Assembly: GCA_051530055.1 (NCBI GenBank)
Contig: CM121342.1
Location: 16,058,001-16,122,000, forward strand
DNA: 64,000 nt
DNA from: Neoechinorhynchus agilis
Lineage: Eukaryota; Acanthocephala
Reading direction: 5' to 3'
Every line of letters starts with the position of its first letter. The stretch's first letter is position 1. Position numbers and translations under genes: made by a program. Shown here one piece after another: positions 9,444 to 20,715 of the stretch. The notes under the pieces were generated by a model that was not told the DNA's origin, did no database searches, and worked only from the letters and a program-made list of their open reading frames with translations.

Positions 9444-12419
9444 TCAGGGAAAATGAGAATTTAGAGCTTTAACCCCATATTTATTTAAGGATTTAGACTT
9501 AGTCTCTTTGAAAGCGCGTGTGCTTCGGGGCAACAAGGAATACAAGCTAGCAATCCTAGAAAAACCTCTCGCAAATCCTCGCCGCCGGAAACCAATCGAA
9601 AACGCAGAACTAAATGCAAGAAAATTAAGATTGAGGTTGTACAAAAAAGCAAATAGCGTACATGCGAAAACTGGGGAATCGAGATGTCCTGTTAATGTGA
9701 TCAACTCATTGATTGTGTTCAATGAGATTTCGCTGATTGAAATATTTTCAATTAATTCGGCTGCCAACGAACATTTATCCGCTAAAAAACATATCGACAA
9801 GCACGCGACTGAATCCATTTTCCACGCATCGTAAATCAAAGAGAAGAATGTATCCTACGCAAAAAGTTTTCTAAAAGTAAATGTACTTTGAGATAGTCTT
9901 TGAAAGACTCACTTCATTTCGAAGTGTAATTCTTAAATCGATAAGGTCATCCTCTTGTATTAGAACATTGTCAAGCAGTTTTACGAGATTGACAGTCTTT
10001 TCGTTTTTTCCACGCTTTTTGATGCTATTCGCCAAGGCGCTATATAGATCCCTATTTCCAATTGCTTTACATAGCTTACTAAATACATCAAATAGCAGTA
10101 CTAAATGCTTAAACTCACTGTAAGACCGACCGCGATCTCAAATCTACTGGATCAAAACCATCAAAAAATCTTGGCAAGTAATCAATGAGTAATAGGTCTC
10201 TGAATGGAGCTTTTATTGACTTCGTCAACTCAGTGGTTTTCAAAACAATCTACAATATTTTTTGTTCATGCTTGGGTCGTCTATAAAACGGATTTATACC
10301 TCATCAATATCCGAAGTGAATCCTAGTTCAATAATTTCGAAAAATAGTTCCATCATCGCGAACGGTGGCAGTGAACTCGACGATAGGGAAATCTTCGAGC
10401 AAGGAATTACATCGTCCGGAAATGTTTGACACATAAAAATTGCCCAATCGACAATGTGCAAAAAATGCGAGCTTTTATTTCAGAAATCTCCAAAGTTAAG
10501 ATTATTAAAAGTGTGCACAGAAAGATTATAACAAAACGCTTATTTCATCGAGGATATGCCATCTACCAAGAAACACTAATATCCTGGAGACCTACGATAG
10601 TAGATTCTTAATATTTTGTTTCGGAAATAAATTCAATACACAAAAACACAGCATTTAAAGATTACTGATCTCGCAAATTGATTCACGAACCAAGCAATAT
10701 CACAACGCACCTTTTCTAGCCTAAATGCGTTTTATAGATCCTAAGGAGGCATTTAAATTTGCATAAGCCCTTGAGAAAGGGAAGATTCGTAAAAATTCAT
10801 GATTTTCAACAGAAGCAAATCACTTGCGTATGTTTAATGGTCAAAACGCTTAAAGATTCACGATTAAAAAACGCGTTGTCCAAAATTTCCGAATTTTCTA
10901 ACCCGAAATGTCGGCTGCGCTCTCGAGAATTCCTACCGTTTCACATTTTTACTATCAAGTTGAAGTAGTTCCAAAATTTTACGCTGCAAAGAAATACTGA
11001 TTTTTGCTCGTGCTTCCAAGACATCCTAACACTCAAAGAACTATCGATTGTTTCTATCCTTCAAATACGCACCATTTTATCGTCTGGCAATGAAGGTATT
11101 TGCTGCAAAATATTTCTCATAAGCGTATCTATATCGTTATTGGCGATATTATGAACGCAATCAGAAATCCAAATAAGAGATGTTTTGCGTAAGAATGCAA
11201 CTAGGAGTGAGAAAAGAGGTGATTGGCACTACAATACGCATTACCAGTGGACGATGTGTAGTTGAATAGTGTTTGAAGGATAGAAGGATCGTATTGAGAA
11301 TTCACGGATTCACCGATTGATTTCAATAGATCTTCACGCCTGTATACAAAAAGAAGTTGGTGTGAAGTGGCGACAAGAAACAGACTGCGTTTTTGTGATT
11401 TGACGAGAAGAGTTGGACATGATTCCGAAGATGGCTTCTAATAGATATCCCCAATGTGACGAAATATCAACGTTTTTGATTGAGTCAAAGAATAAAATCT
11501 ATGTTTTTTGGCGTTAAACGAAAATTCCCATCAGATTTTTTACCCAAGAGAAGACAAAATGAGCGGTGGTGTCGTTCGAAGAGTATAGCCTTTCACGGAA
11601 TAGAGGCAAAAGCGAGCTGAGATCGAATTCATCCACCATAAAGATTATGTCTTTCAAAAGGCTGTTGATTTTATGAACGGTCGTCCTGATGTTCGTATTA
11701 GTGTGCGCGCAATCCTTTTTTGTATTTAAAAAATATACACCAAGAAATGTAAAAAAGGTTCAATTACGAACTCGACTGGCTGTATCGAAAATCACATTGA
11801 AGTACATAAGGCTTTCTTTTCCCAGAATAACTATACAATTGATAAGAACTTCTAATGAAAACAACTGAACGCCAATGTTGGTATCGCCAATACACGCGAT
11901 GATCGGCGGCATGATCAAATGCTTGAACCGGCATAAATTCTAATGGAACAATGGTAGATTTGAAAATTAAACGATTGGAAAAACTTTTTTAAGAACCCGA
12001 ATAATGCTCATTAGAGCATTTAAACCGGCTAAGCGTAGAGCTTGCGTTTGTGAAAGTGCAAATGAACGAGACAAATATACAATCAATGCTTCCAAATCGC
12101 TCGTCCTTTCCGATTTCAATAAGTCGATGGTCAGCCTGTGAGCTGGAATTCTAATTAAATAAAAATAGAAATAGAACTCACTCGCTAATATTGCTTAAAG
12201 CAACGATTCGCCTTTCACTCATCGAGTCGGTCAGTTGCTTTATGAAATCTTCATTAAAAGGAATAATCGATTTTTCCGTTAACATCAAAAGCAATCGATC
12301 CGGAAAACAGTCGAGGTTGTACGTCCCTTCGTCTCGAATAAATAGAAATGCAATTTAGCTTTGAAACGCACCAATAAATCAAGGCCGATTTTCTTGTCCG
12401 TTAAAAGTAAACGGACCAT
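9444..12419 (-). CDS. VAC14: VAC14, scaffold of the PIKfyve (FAB1) complex
   Basis: VAC14 is a HEAT-repeat scaffold that holds the PI3P 5-kinase PIKfyve and the phosphatase FIG4 together on endolysosomes, controlling PI(3,5)P2. About ten exons with 31-60 bp introns. Recognisable blocks in order: FIKQLTDSMSERRIVALSNI; IVYLSRSFALSQTQALRLAG; FKHLIMPPIIACIGDTNIGV with VLINCIVILGKES; INSLLKDIIFMVDEFDLSSL with LPLFRERLYSSND; KTSLIWISDCVHNIANNDI; VLHKLCKAIGNRDLYSALANS; and the conserved C-terminal domain DTFFSLIYDAWKMDSVACLS, ICFLADKCSLAAELIE, TGHLDSPVFACTLFAFLYN, RIASLYSLLPRSTRAFKE. These align with human VAC14 from memory. The start at 12419 is the weakest point, and some middle exons (10.4-11.0 kb) are not fully resolved. 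The partner kinase lies at 22.1-26.3 kb on the same strand. Confidence 0.88.
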
Positions 12420-12504
12420 TGAGTGAATTTAAAAAAGTACACATGCAGAACAATCAAAATAGCCATCAAAAACAACCCTAAATGATAGCCGAGAGAAAAT
12501 CCTT

Positions 12505-14523
12505 CAGAAATGCAAGATAAAATATATTTTATTGAATCGGGGAATATTTCGCGAGAAAGCCCCAAATCACCGGTCATTTACCGGGATTACGATCACAACA
12601 TCTAAAACCCTACCATCCCTAAGGATTTTCTCTTGACGATTAAATTGATTATTGGAGAAATGGTGATCATAATGACGCATAAAATATATTTTATTGAATC
12701 GGGAGATATTTCACGAGAAAACCTCAAATCATCGGTCATTTACCGGGATTACGATCACAACATCTCCAACTAAACCATCCCTAAGCATTTTCTCCTGACC
12801 ATTAAATTGATTATTGGAGATATGGTGATCACAATCGCGCATAAAATATATTTTATTGAATCGGGAAATATTTCACGATAAACCCTCAAATCATCGGTCA
12901 TTTACCGGGATTACGATCACAACATCTCAAACTCTACCATCCCTAAGGATTTTCTCTTGATGAATAAATTGATTATTGGAGAAATGGTGATCATAATCAC
13001 GCGTAAAATACATTTTATTGAATCGGAAGATATTTCACGAGGAAGCCTCAAATCATTGGTCATTTACCGGGATTACGATCACAACATCTCCAACTCTACC
13101 ATCCCTAAGGATCTTCTCTTGATGATTAAATTGATTAATGGAGATATGGTGATCATAATCACGCATTTTATATATTTTATTGAATCGGGAGCTATTTCAC
13201 GAGAAAGCCTCAAATCATTGGTCATTTTCCGGGATTACGATCACAACATCTCCAACTCTACCACCCCTAAAGATTTTCTCTTGATGATTAAATTTATTAT
13301 TGGAGAAATGGTGATCATAATCACGCATAAAATATATTTTATTAAATCGGAAGATATTTCACGAGAAAGCCTCAAATCATCGGTCATTTACCGAGATTGC
13401 GATCACAACATCTCCAACTCTACCTTCCCAAAGGATTTTCTCTTGATGATTAAATTGATTATTGGAGAAATGGTGATCATAATCACGCATAAAATATATT
13501 TTGTTGAATCGGAAGATATTTAACGAGAAAGCCTCAAATCATCGGTCATTTATCGGGATTACGATCACAACATCTCCAACTCTACCATCCCTAAGGATTT
13601 TCTCTTGATGAATAAATTGATTATTGGAGAAATGGTGATCATAATCACGCATAAAATATATTTTATTGAATCGGAAGATATTTCACGAGAAAGCCTCGAA
13701 TCATCGGTCATTTATCGGGATTACGATCACAACATCTCCAACTCTACCATCCCTAAGGATCTTCTCTTGATGATTAAATTGATTATTGGAGAAATGGTGA
13801 TCATAATCACGCATAAAATATATTTTATTGAATCGGAAGATATTTCACGAGAAAGCCTCGAATCATCGGTCATTTATCGGGATTACGATCACAACATCTC
13901 CAACTCTACCATCCCTAAGGATTTTCTCTTGATGATTAAATTTATTATTGGAGAAATGGTGATCATAATCACGCATAAAATATATTTTATTAAATCGGAA
14001 GATATTTCACGAGAAAGCCTCAAATCATCGGTCATTTACCGAGATTGCGATCACAACATCTCCAACTCTACCATCCCTAAGGATTTTCTCTTGATGATTA
14101 AATTGATTATTGGAGAAATGGTGATCATAATCGCGCATAAAATATATTTTATTGAATCGGGAAATATTTCGCGAGAAAGCCCCAAATCACCGGTCATTTA
14201 CCGGGATTACGATCACAACATCTCCAACTCAACCATCCCTAAGGATTTTCTCTTGATGATTAAATTGATGATTGGAGAAATGGTGATCATAATCACGCGT
14301 AAAATATATTTTATTGAATCGGAAGATATTTCACGAGAAAGCCTCAAATCATCGGTCATTTACCGGGATTACGATCACAACATCTCCAACTCTACCATCC
14401 CTAAGGATTTTCTCTTGTTGATTAAATTGATTATTGGAGAAATGGTGATCATAATCGCGCATAAAATATATTTTCTTGAATCTGGAGATATTTCACGAGA
14501 AAGCCTCAAATCATCGGTCATTG
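12505..14523. repeat. 162-bp minisatellite array, ~12.5 copies
   Basis: A tandem array of a 162-bp unit containing TGGTGATCATAATCACGC, a TATATTTTATTGAATCGG segment, and CGGTCATTTACCGGGATTACG. Because 162 is a multiple of three, the plus strand stays open over long stretches (12,957-13,523 and 13,605-14,624) as a 54-residue repeat. The first units contain stops and no start, signal or homology supports a protein, so I treat it as non-coding. Neighbouring copies differ by only a few bases. It sits immediately upstream (5') of VAC14. Diverged single units occur at 21.3 and 29.8 kb. Confidence 0.9.
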
Positions 14524-14780
14524 TTTTATTCGCGCTTAAAAATCTTTATCGACTTCAGCGCGCATATAAGGCAATTTCACTTTGTGGTGTTAGAGATTTA
14601 GAAAGTAACGTTATAATCAATTAGTTTCCATACGTTTTTCGGTGCTTAAGGCTTTTCATTTTAAAAGTGGACTTTCCACCGTATTTTTCATCGTGGTCCC
14701 CATTTTGTGATAAGATCCAAATGCTGAAGCGGTTTTTCTATTCGACATCCTTTAAGATAATAGGATACTATTCAGTAAAT
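14524..14780. other. Right flank of the minisatellite
   Basis: No feature seen. Confidence 0.4.
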
Positions 14781-15254
14781 TCATTTGTTTTTTTTAATGG
14801 TTATTACCATATCTTCGATTTTTCTTAAAAAGTCCATTGACGACGCAATGATCATCTTTAAAGCCCGATTTGAAGATGGATAATACCGCATCCCGTTTGG
14901 ACAAAGGTTTTCAATGTCATTCGAATTAAGATACAGCCACGATTTCGTGCCATTCGGGGTCAAGAAATGTGGGCTATTTCCCAACGGCGAATTGTAACAC
15001 ACTCGAGTTTTATTGAAATCTTCATTGCGAATTTTCAAGGCCTCAGCCTCCATCTCAATCACAAAGCTTACTTGTATTTTCCTCACAAAACAATGCTTGA
15101 GAAGGAGGCTGAAGCCTTGAAAATTCGCAATGAAGATTTCAATAGTATTGCTCGAGTGTGTAACAATTCGCCATTGAGAATACACATCCACTCGAAAGAA
15201 CAATTGGATAAAATGGGCTCTGTTGACAAATTCGACCTTGGAATGATGGGGCAA
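14781..15254 (-). CDS. Doubtful ORF overlapping a snap-back repeat
   Basis: A minus-strand ORF of 157 codons. Its second half (MEAEALKIRNEDFN...RVCYNSPLGNSP...NGTKSWLYLNS...MRYYPSSNRALKMIIASSMDFLRKI) looks protein-like but belongs to no family I know. Its first half is produced by the opposite arm of an inverted repeat and is unlikely to be coding. The true product, if any, probably starts at the internal MEAEALKIRNEDF. Confidence 0.3.
   Translation of the reverse strand: MPHHSKVEFVNRAHFIQLFFRVDVYSQWRIVTHSSNTIEIFIANFQGFSLLLKHCFVRKIQVSFVIEMEAEALKIRNEDFNKTRVCYNSPLGNSPHFLTPNGTKSWLYLNSNDIENLCPNGMRYYPSSNRALKMIIASSMDFLRKIEDMVITIKKNK
14978..15180. repeat. Snap-back inverted repeat (~70-bp arms)
   Basis: Left arm 14,978-15,052 and right arm about 15,103-15,180 are near-perfect reverse complements: GGCGAATTG with ACACACTCGAG and TTCATTGCGAATTTTCAAGG on the left, CCTTGAAAATTCGCAATGAA with CTCGAGTGTGTAACAATTCG on the right. 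The loop is ~50 bp. Both strands therefore encode an EAEALKIRNEDFN...RVCxNSPL segment. RNA from here would form a long hairpin. Confidence 0.85.
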
Positions 15255-15269
15255 CCACAGGGCTAAGAC

Positions 15270-15775
15270 CTTCCTAAGAAGATAAGTATGGCTGTTTTCC
15301 GGACGACACCAGAGTTACTTGCCGACGGCGAGCTGGTCGTGATTGATTATAAATGTTATTCCAAAAAAGAAGAAATGCATCTAGTGAACGGACTGATTTT
15401 ATGATTCTCTTCGATCAAATATACTTTTTATGTTTCCATTTAAACGATGCTTAAATCACATGATCACCATTCGCTTTATTAACGGACATTCCATACTCGT
15501 ATGGAAGATTTATTCTTCGGTTAATGAATGTTCTAATGCCTTTGATTGACAATAATTAGGCTTTGCATTTAAAATTGATTGAACATTTTTATGCGGCTAA
15601 AATAAAAAGGGTACACGCATTGATTATTTCGAAACTATGGACATTGAGATTTGTTCAGAAAAAGGTCGAGACTTCCAAAAAAGAACTTTGAGTGCAATCG
15701 CAGCTTTCTAAACGATCATTACCTTTCGGTTCGCATTAAACACTCGAGTTCTAATAGGATAAATGAATGCGGCTG
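15270..15775. other. Intergenic, no gene seen
   Basis: AT-rich, with only very short ORFs. Confidence 0.4.
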
Positions 15776-16190
15776 TTGATTTTGGAGTGGATTGCGGATT
15801 CGGTGCGGTGGGAATTGGCGGATATTGTTTGCAGGAGTGCTTGTAAGGTTGGTCTTTCCTGAGGTTCATTTCAAGTTATGATATGCGGGAAGATTGGGCA
15901 GCATGGAAATAGAGGGATTATGAAACGAATTAGGATTGCAAGTGTTGTGCTCGTATGAAAAGGGGAATAAAATGTGATAAAAATTGTGGTGGTAGGGTTG
16001 AAAGGCGTTTTGATTGTTTGTTGAAAATCTTATAGTCATTCGGTGAGCGGGGGAAAATCAACTGTGCAAATTTTAGAGGCTCTTCTATGAAACGTTTCAA
16101 AGCGACGGATTTGTGATTTGGACAGGTTGAAAAAGACCAGATAGCGTAGGTGAGGAAGGAGTAAAATAAAGCTGTAATTGGAAAACTTAC
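15776..16190 (-). mobile_element. Relic of a LINE, C-terminal part (type A)
   Basis: Minus-strand translation contains CPNHKSVALKRFIEEPLKFAQLIF and KQSKRLSTLPPQFLSHF. These match the plus-strand relic at 31.7-32.6 kb (KSVVLKCFIKEHLKFAQLIF, KQTKRLSTLPPQFLPH). The type resembles the region downstream of the RT in Jockey/CR1-like LINEs; the clade is not resolved. The copy is decayed and 5'-truncated. Confidence 0.65.
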
Positions 16191-16458
16191 AAGCAACCTT
16201 TATCGAGGGCTCACTATTTTGTCCCTTTTGGGGTAGAGACGTATGGAGCGCTCGGCAGCTCGGCACTCTCTCTGCTCCAGGATCTCTCGAAGAAATTGAG
16301 AGAGGCAACCGGAGACTCAAGAGCAGGCGCATTCCTTCGACAAAATATCTCGCTAGCAGTACAACGGGGCAATGCTGCCAGCGTGATGGCGACGGTCGAG
16401 GAAGGACAAAAGCTGGAATTCGGCGGGAGGTGGTGAGTGTGTTAATTGTCGAGAGATG
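16191..16458 (+). mobile_element. 3' tail of a restriction-endonuclease-type LINE (fragment 4)
   Basis: Plus-strand translation gives ETYGALGSSALSLLQDLSKK, GDSRAGAFLRQNISLAVQRG and NAASVMATVEEGQK and then a stop. This is colinear with the C-terminus of the 32.9-34.4 kb copy. The frame is intact over ~75 codons, so this is one of the younger fragments. It abuts the type A LINE relic in opposite orientation. Confidence 0.8.
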
Positions 16459-16629
16459 AAGATTGATTGAATACATTTATCGTTATTAAAAAAAAACGCG
16501 TACTAGATTGCGCCGAAATATCGGATGTATTAAATTCTTTTAATTTTTTGCGCCATGAACAAACATGAATAGTTCAATCTTCAAACATATACCCGTAATA
16601 AAAATGATGCGATTTATATCCTCGAGGGA

Positions 16630-17535
16630 TTAATGCATGATACGATGGGGCAAATCCAGAGCAACGATGGATGATTGCCGGAGTGGAGAAGGCGTATCAT
16701 TACAGAAGTGAATCGGACGGTTGATTGATTTTGATAGTGTTCCTCCTTTTGCTCTTGTTCCTCCTCGTTCAGATGTTTCTTCGATCGTTTGTTCGGTCGT
16801 AGCTTTCTTGGTTGCTACTTCAGCTGGATCGCTTTCGCTTTTCCTATCGTTACCTTTTATCCCAGTCACAATATCATACCCTTCCACCGTAATTTTAGAA
16901 TCATAAAGTACTAGTAATTATCGAAATATTCGCAATCTTTAGAGCACCATTCGTTTCCAAACAAATCTTCCTTTGAGTTTGGCATACTGATGGCATCTAC
17001 AAAAATCGCATTCTCTTTCATGGCCGCTTCACTAGTAGATTTCTGCAAACCTTAATCTTGCTTCTTAGAAATTAACTTTGAAACCTTTTTCTGCCTCTTT
17101 GCACCGTTAGATTTATTGTTTTTGCACTTTTTAATTTAGATCAACTGTTCACTTCTAGGAGCTTCCTTTTTGCACTGAATAGCATCCGCTAATATATCTT
17201 TAGCTGTGCTCATCACTTCAGTCAATGAGCCCTTGCGAGTATTAGTAACTCACTAAAAGCTCTTCTTTAGTGCAACATCGATAAGAGCCGGGCCCGGTAT
17301 ACTGTTCATTGATTTGATTGTAAGTTTAGATTAGACGACGAGGGAGAGTAGACGACGAAAAATACTCTTTATTACTCAGAAGGTGATATGAACATCTTCG
17401 AACATCAAGAATGAATGCACCTCTTATTTCAGATATCTCCCCGTGTAGTATCCCCGCATAAAGGTGCCAAGAATCCTTCAACAGATTTCGATAGAGTCGC
17501 GGACTATTCGGTTCGGAAAAGGATTTCGTCGCCAT
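16630..17535 (-). pseudogene. Doubtful or decayed lysine-rich gene
   Basis: Minus-strand pieces look protein-like but do not form one open frame. They are MATKSFSEPNSPRLYRNLLK (17,535 down), a lysine-rich nuclear-type stretch (KKCKNNKSNGAKRQKKVSKL, ~17.1 kb), NEWCSKDCEYFDNY (~16.95 kb) and an E/K/T-rich end (TEQTIEETSERGGTRAKGG). In-frame stops separate the middle pieces and I could not place introns that remove all of them. It is either a decayed gene or a fast-evolving gene whose splicing I cannot see. No family recognised. Confidence 0.3.
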
Positions 17536-17790
17536 GAGAAATTAGTTATACAGCCGGCGGCGGATTGGAACAGCTGTATCATTCTGGATAACATCTATCT
17601 GGAGGGGGGGAATACCTTTGATGTGGTATTGGAACAGCTGAGTGGAACACATGGATCAAGTCAGTCGTATGACCGCGATTTATTGCTTGTCTATGAACGA
17701 TGCCCTCATTAGTCATTCACTGTTTTTTTCGTCTATACTCTTCAATGACTTATAACCCAAATCGCGGCGCATTATTGCTGTCACCTCTGA

Positions 17791-18999
17791 ATGGAACAAA
17801 AAGTATTACGTTCAGCAACACAGAACACCGAAGATTATTTAGACGATGAATTCAGTTTTGTTATCCGTGGAAAGCGATTGTTGTCAAACAGGATTGAAAG
17901 AAAATTTTGGCATATCTTGAGAGAAAACAGGAGACTTAGGCGTCAAAAGAAGAAGATTGCAAGTCAATTAGTCGTTTGTAGGGACGTTTGTCGACGAAGC
18001 ATGAAAGAGGCAACCTTAAAGGAACAGAAAATTTGTCGATTTGAACGTCAAGTTTATGAAATGCAGAAAGACAAATCCGATTTACATGAACGAGTAAACG
18101 AATGTGACAAACTGAATTTGGATTTTATTAAGAATGTCATATTCTTGAAGGAAAGAATTTCCGTGCTTGAAGCAAAGGTTCAATTTTTGGACAATGAAAA
18201 GCTTGAACGATTATCGATTATAAACGCGTGCGACCGAGAAATTTCAGAACTGACAAACCGCTTACAAGACCTCTCGTGTGCGAATGCAGAACTGATGGAG
18301 GAAATCGCCCGACACCGGAGGAGAAGCGAAGAGAATAAAATTCTGCAAATGCGATTAATTTCACTTGAAAAGAAAATCGGAGATATTTCTGCTGATTACG
18401 AACAATTGCACCAAGTTATTGAACACGCGAAATCGATTGCTGCCAAATATAAGCGTTTTAAAGTTGAATCTGAATTTCGAATTTCCGAGTTAAAGATTGA
18501 CATGATGGAGTTAAAATACAGAAATTCTTCTCTGGGAACTAAGCTCAAAGTATTGTATGAAATGAACAGTATGCTTAAAAGCCAAAAAGTTACAAATGTA
18601 CGCCAGAATTCGTCTCGTGGAATTGGGATTCAATGTGTTTCTAACGGTCAATCGAAGGTCAAATGCAGTACCCGCGGACCTCCTTTAAAGAGAAAACAAT
18701 TACGAATTTCGGACGCTGCAAGTCGAGACAATAGCACAGCTCGGGCTAAAACGACAAAACGGAAACATAGTCAAACGGACGGAACGAATCGAATGAGCAG
18801 CAATACGTCAATGGAATGTTCGATAAAGCCACCTCCGATATCACACCGAAAATCTATCTCGTCATGGGCAAACTTTAGCTCAAATCTTGCATGTAATTCT
18901 AACAACCAGCAAAGAAATATGGTTAAGATAGGCAAACAACTTGATAGAATAGCTTGGGAAATCAAGGAAGTAAGCAATAAGCGAACTACAGGCAGATAA
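17791..18999 (+). CDS. Coiled-coil protein with basic C-terminal tail
   Basis: A single-exon 402-aa ORF. Residues ~35-270 are predicted coiled coil from heptad spacing and high E/K/L/R (ERKFWHILRENRRLRRQKKK, ERISVLEAKVQFLDNEKLER, EEIARHRRRSEENKILQMRL). Residues ~275-400 are low-complexity, basic and serine-rich (PPLKRKQLRISDAA, TTKRKHSQ). The architecture fits a centrosomal, kinetochore or meiotic structural protein, but nothing identifies the family. It converges with HOP2 with ~200 bp between stops. No introns, unlike most neighbours. Confidence 0.8.
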   Translation: MEQKVLRSATQNTEDYLDDEFSFVIRGKRLLSNRIERKFWHILRENRRLRRQKKKIASQLVVCRDVCRRSMKEATLKEQKICRFERQVYEMQKDKSDLHERVNECDKLNLDFIKNVIFLKERISVLEAKVQFLDNEKLERLSIINACDREISELTNRLQDLSCANAELMEEIARHRRRSEENKILQMRLISLEKKIGDISADYEQLHQVIEHAKSIAAKYKRFKVESEFRISELKIDMMELKYRNSSLGTKLKVLYEMNSMLKSQKVTNVRQNSSRGIGIQCVSNGQSKVKCSTRGPPLKRKQLRISDAASRDNSTARAKTTKRKHSQTDGTNRMSSNTSMECSIKPPPISHRKSISSWANFSSNLACNSNNQQRNMVKIGKQLDRIAWEIKEVSNKRTTGR

Positions 19000-19201
19000 T
19001 TTCAATAAATTGCGTGCATAATCACCAGTTATCTCAATTGTTTCTTGCTTCAAGCACAATCTCATATATTTTAAGAAGCTAGAATCAAACCTTCGTGTCC
19101 GTATGAACTGTTTGCTTCTTGTAAGCCCATTATCATAACACACCGAGATAAAAATGTTCCCTCCTTCGCCCGAAACACAAAAGACTCATCAGTCGAACTT
19201 T

Positions 19202-19882
19202 TTATTCATTCACTTTCCGAAATTGTTCATTTAAACGTTCAATGTGATCTGGATCAATACCAATTTCTTCGTAAAGTTCCTTCTTTGAGTTTGGATAATG
19301 CTCGTGAACAGTATCAACCATCTCCAGAAAAATTTTTCTTCTCTTTTTCAGCTCAGATAATAATTCAATCTTTTTCTTCTTTGTCACACTTAAAGTCAAT
19401 TGTTTTCCAGTTTCATTGTCGTTCAACGTTACCATTGAACTCATCCGTTTCTCATAGTCTTCAACAAATAACTTATGTTCGTCCAACTGCTTCTCGATTT
19501 CATCCATTGACATGTGATAGGCGGAATGTTGCTTTTCCTCATTTACAAGTTTCTTATACTTTGCTTGTAAAGAATTGAGCTCAGCTTTCAACTTGTTAAC
19601 TTCGTTCTTCAAGGCTTCCAACTCCTCAGGGCTCTTGGTCTTAAATGCAGCCTGATTTATGGAATATACTTTTTGCTTTCCGTAAACCTTTTCAAGTATA
19701 CCAGCACTAGGGTCCTCATTGTCTCTTAGTGCCTCTAATGCAGCGATCACTTGATTCTTTTTAAAAACAGGATATTCCTTGTATTGACCACTAAAGATTC
19801 CGATGATTTCAGTGAGTCCTTGAGGACGATTGTTTTTATAGAGAAAGTCATAAACGGCTTTGATGCAATCGTCATTCGACAT
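19202..19882 (-). CDS. PSMC3IP: Meiotic homologous-pairing protein HOP2
   Basis: HOP2 pairs with MND1 and stimulates DMC1/RAD51 strand exchange in meiosis. A single exon, 226 aa (human 217). It shows an N-terminal winged helix (CIKAVYDFLYKNNRPQGLTE, KNQVIAALEALRDNEDPSAG), the family signature EKVYGKQKVYSINQAAF, a central coiled coil (LEALKNEVNKLKAELNSLQA), and the C-terminal region KKKKIELLSELKKRRKIFLE with ELYEEIGID. The ATG at 19,882 gives MSNDDCIKAV at the expected family position. MND1 is not in the window. Confidence 0.93.
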   Translation of the reverse strand: MSNDDCIKAVYDFLYKNNRPQGLTEIIGIFSGQYKEYPVFKKNQVIAALEALRDNEDPSAGILEKVYGKQKVYSINQAAFKTKSPEELEALKNEVNKLKAELNSLQAKYKKLVNEEKQHSAYHMSMDEIEKQLDEHKLFVEDYEKRMSSMVTLNDNETGKQLTLSVTKKKKIELLSELKKRRKIFLEMVDTVHEHYPNSKKELYEEIGIDPDHIERLNEQFRKVNE

Positions 19883-20715
19883 CGATTATTTGAAAACGAG
19901 CAAAATAGAGAAATCCAAGACTTTTCACTAAAGATGACGGGATGATTTGCTTCGAAATTAATTCTCGTTGCGGTTATAAACGATGAAAAGCGTGGCGTGG
20001 TCTCTGAGTGGCGCCATATGGAGAATAATAAATCTAAATCGACGATTTAAAGTCTATCCGACGAAATGAAGTTTTTGGATTAGTGAGGCGGTTGAGCCTT
20101 TTTTGATTTATGGAAGTAGTTGGTTCCATTTAACACCGACAATAAATTCCTTTATCATGCAATATTTCAGTTTATATCATCCATTGATAATTTCCATGAG
20201 ATAAAGGTTTTTCTCACGCGAACGGGTGACAGTTATGGTGTTTTTTAAAAATTTATGAACTTTTTTGATTCAAAAAAATATAAACGTTTTATTTACGGTC
20301 TCATGGGTTCGCTTTCGCTGCAACGTTCGTCCTTACGTGCTATGATTTCATTTTCGATCCGTGTTGCAGTCAATGTTATTTTTGTCGTGTATTAATCAAG
20401 AAAAGTTGATAAAAGACACCTGAAATAAATGAATGTTTGGACTATACTTCTTGTTCCTATGATCGAGTAGTATTCCGTTGAAAGTTTTCTTATCAAGAGA
20501 ATACTATTTGCAGGTCGATTTTAAGGCCCAGAATGTAAGAGTACGGGAAAAACGAACAACGATTATGGGAAGCTATAAAGATCCAAACTGCATCGTGGGT
20601 GCGGATTCGAAGAAATCTACGAATAACTCGACAGCTAAGTATAAAATAGCTTAAAATTCTTTGACTGTGACTTTTAAAAATTTAGACTATAGGATTGATT
20701 TGCTCCGATGGAACT
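19883..20715. other. Intergenic, no gene seen
   Basis: Upstream of HOP2; AT-rich with no supported ORF. Confidence 0.4.

Noticed and set aside
9508-9834. 108-codon plus-strand ORF (MKARVLRGNKEYKLAILEKP)
   Set aside because: Antisense shadow of the conserved VAC14 C-terminal exon.
12505-14523. CRISPR-like array
   Set aside because: The genome is animal and the whole 162-bp unit is conserved, with no unique spacers.
12957-14624. 188- and 339-codon ORFs over the 162-bp array as a repeat-protein gene
   Set aside because: The open frame follows from the unit length being a multiple of three with no stop in one frame. The first units have stops, there is no upstream start or signal, and dispersed units are non-coding.
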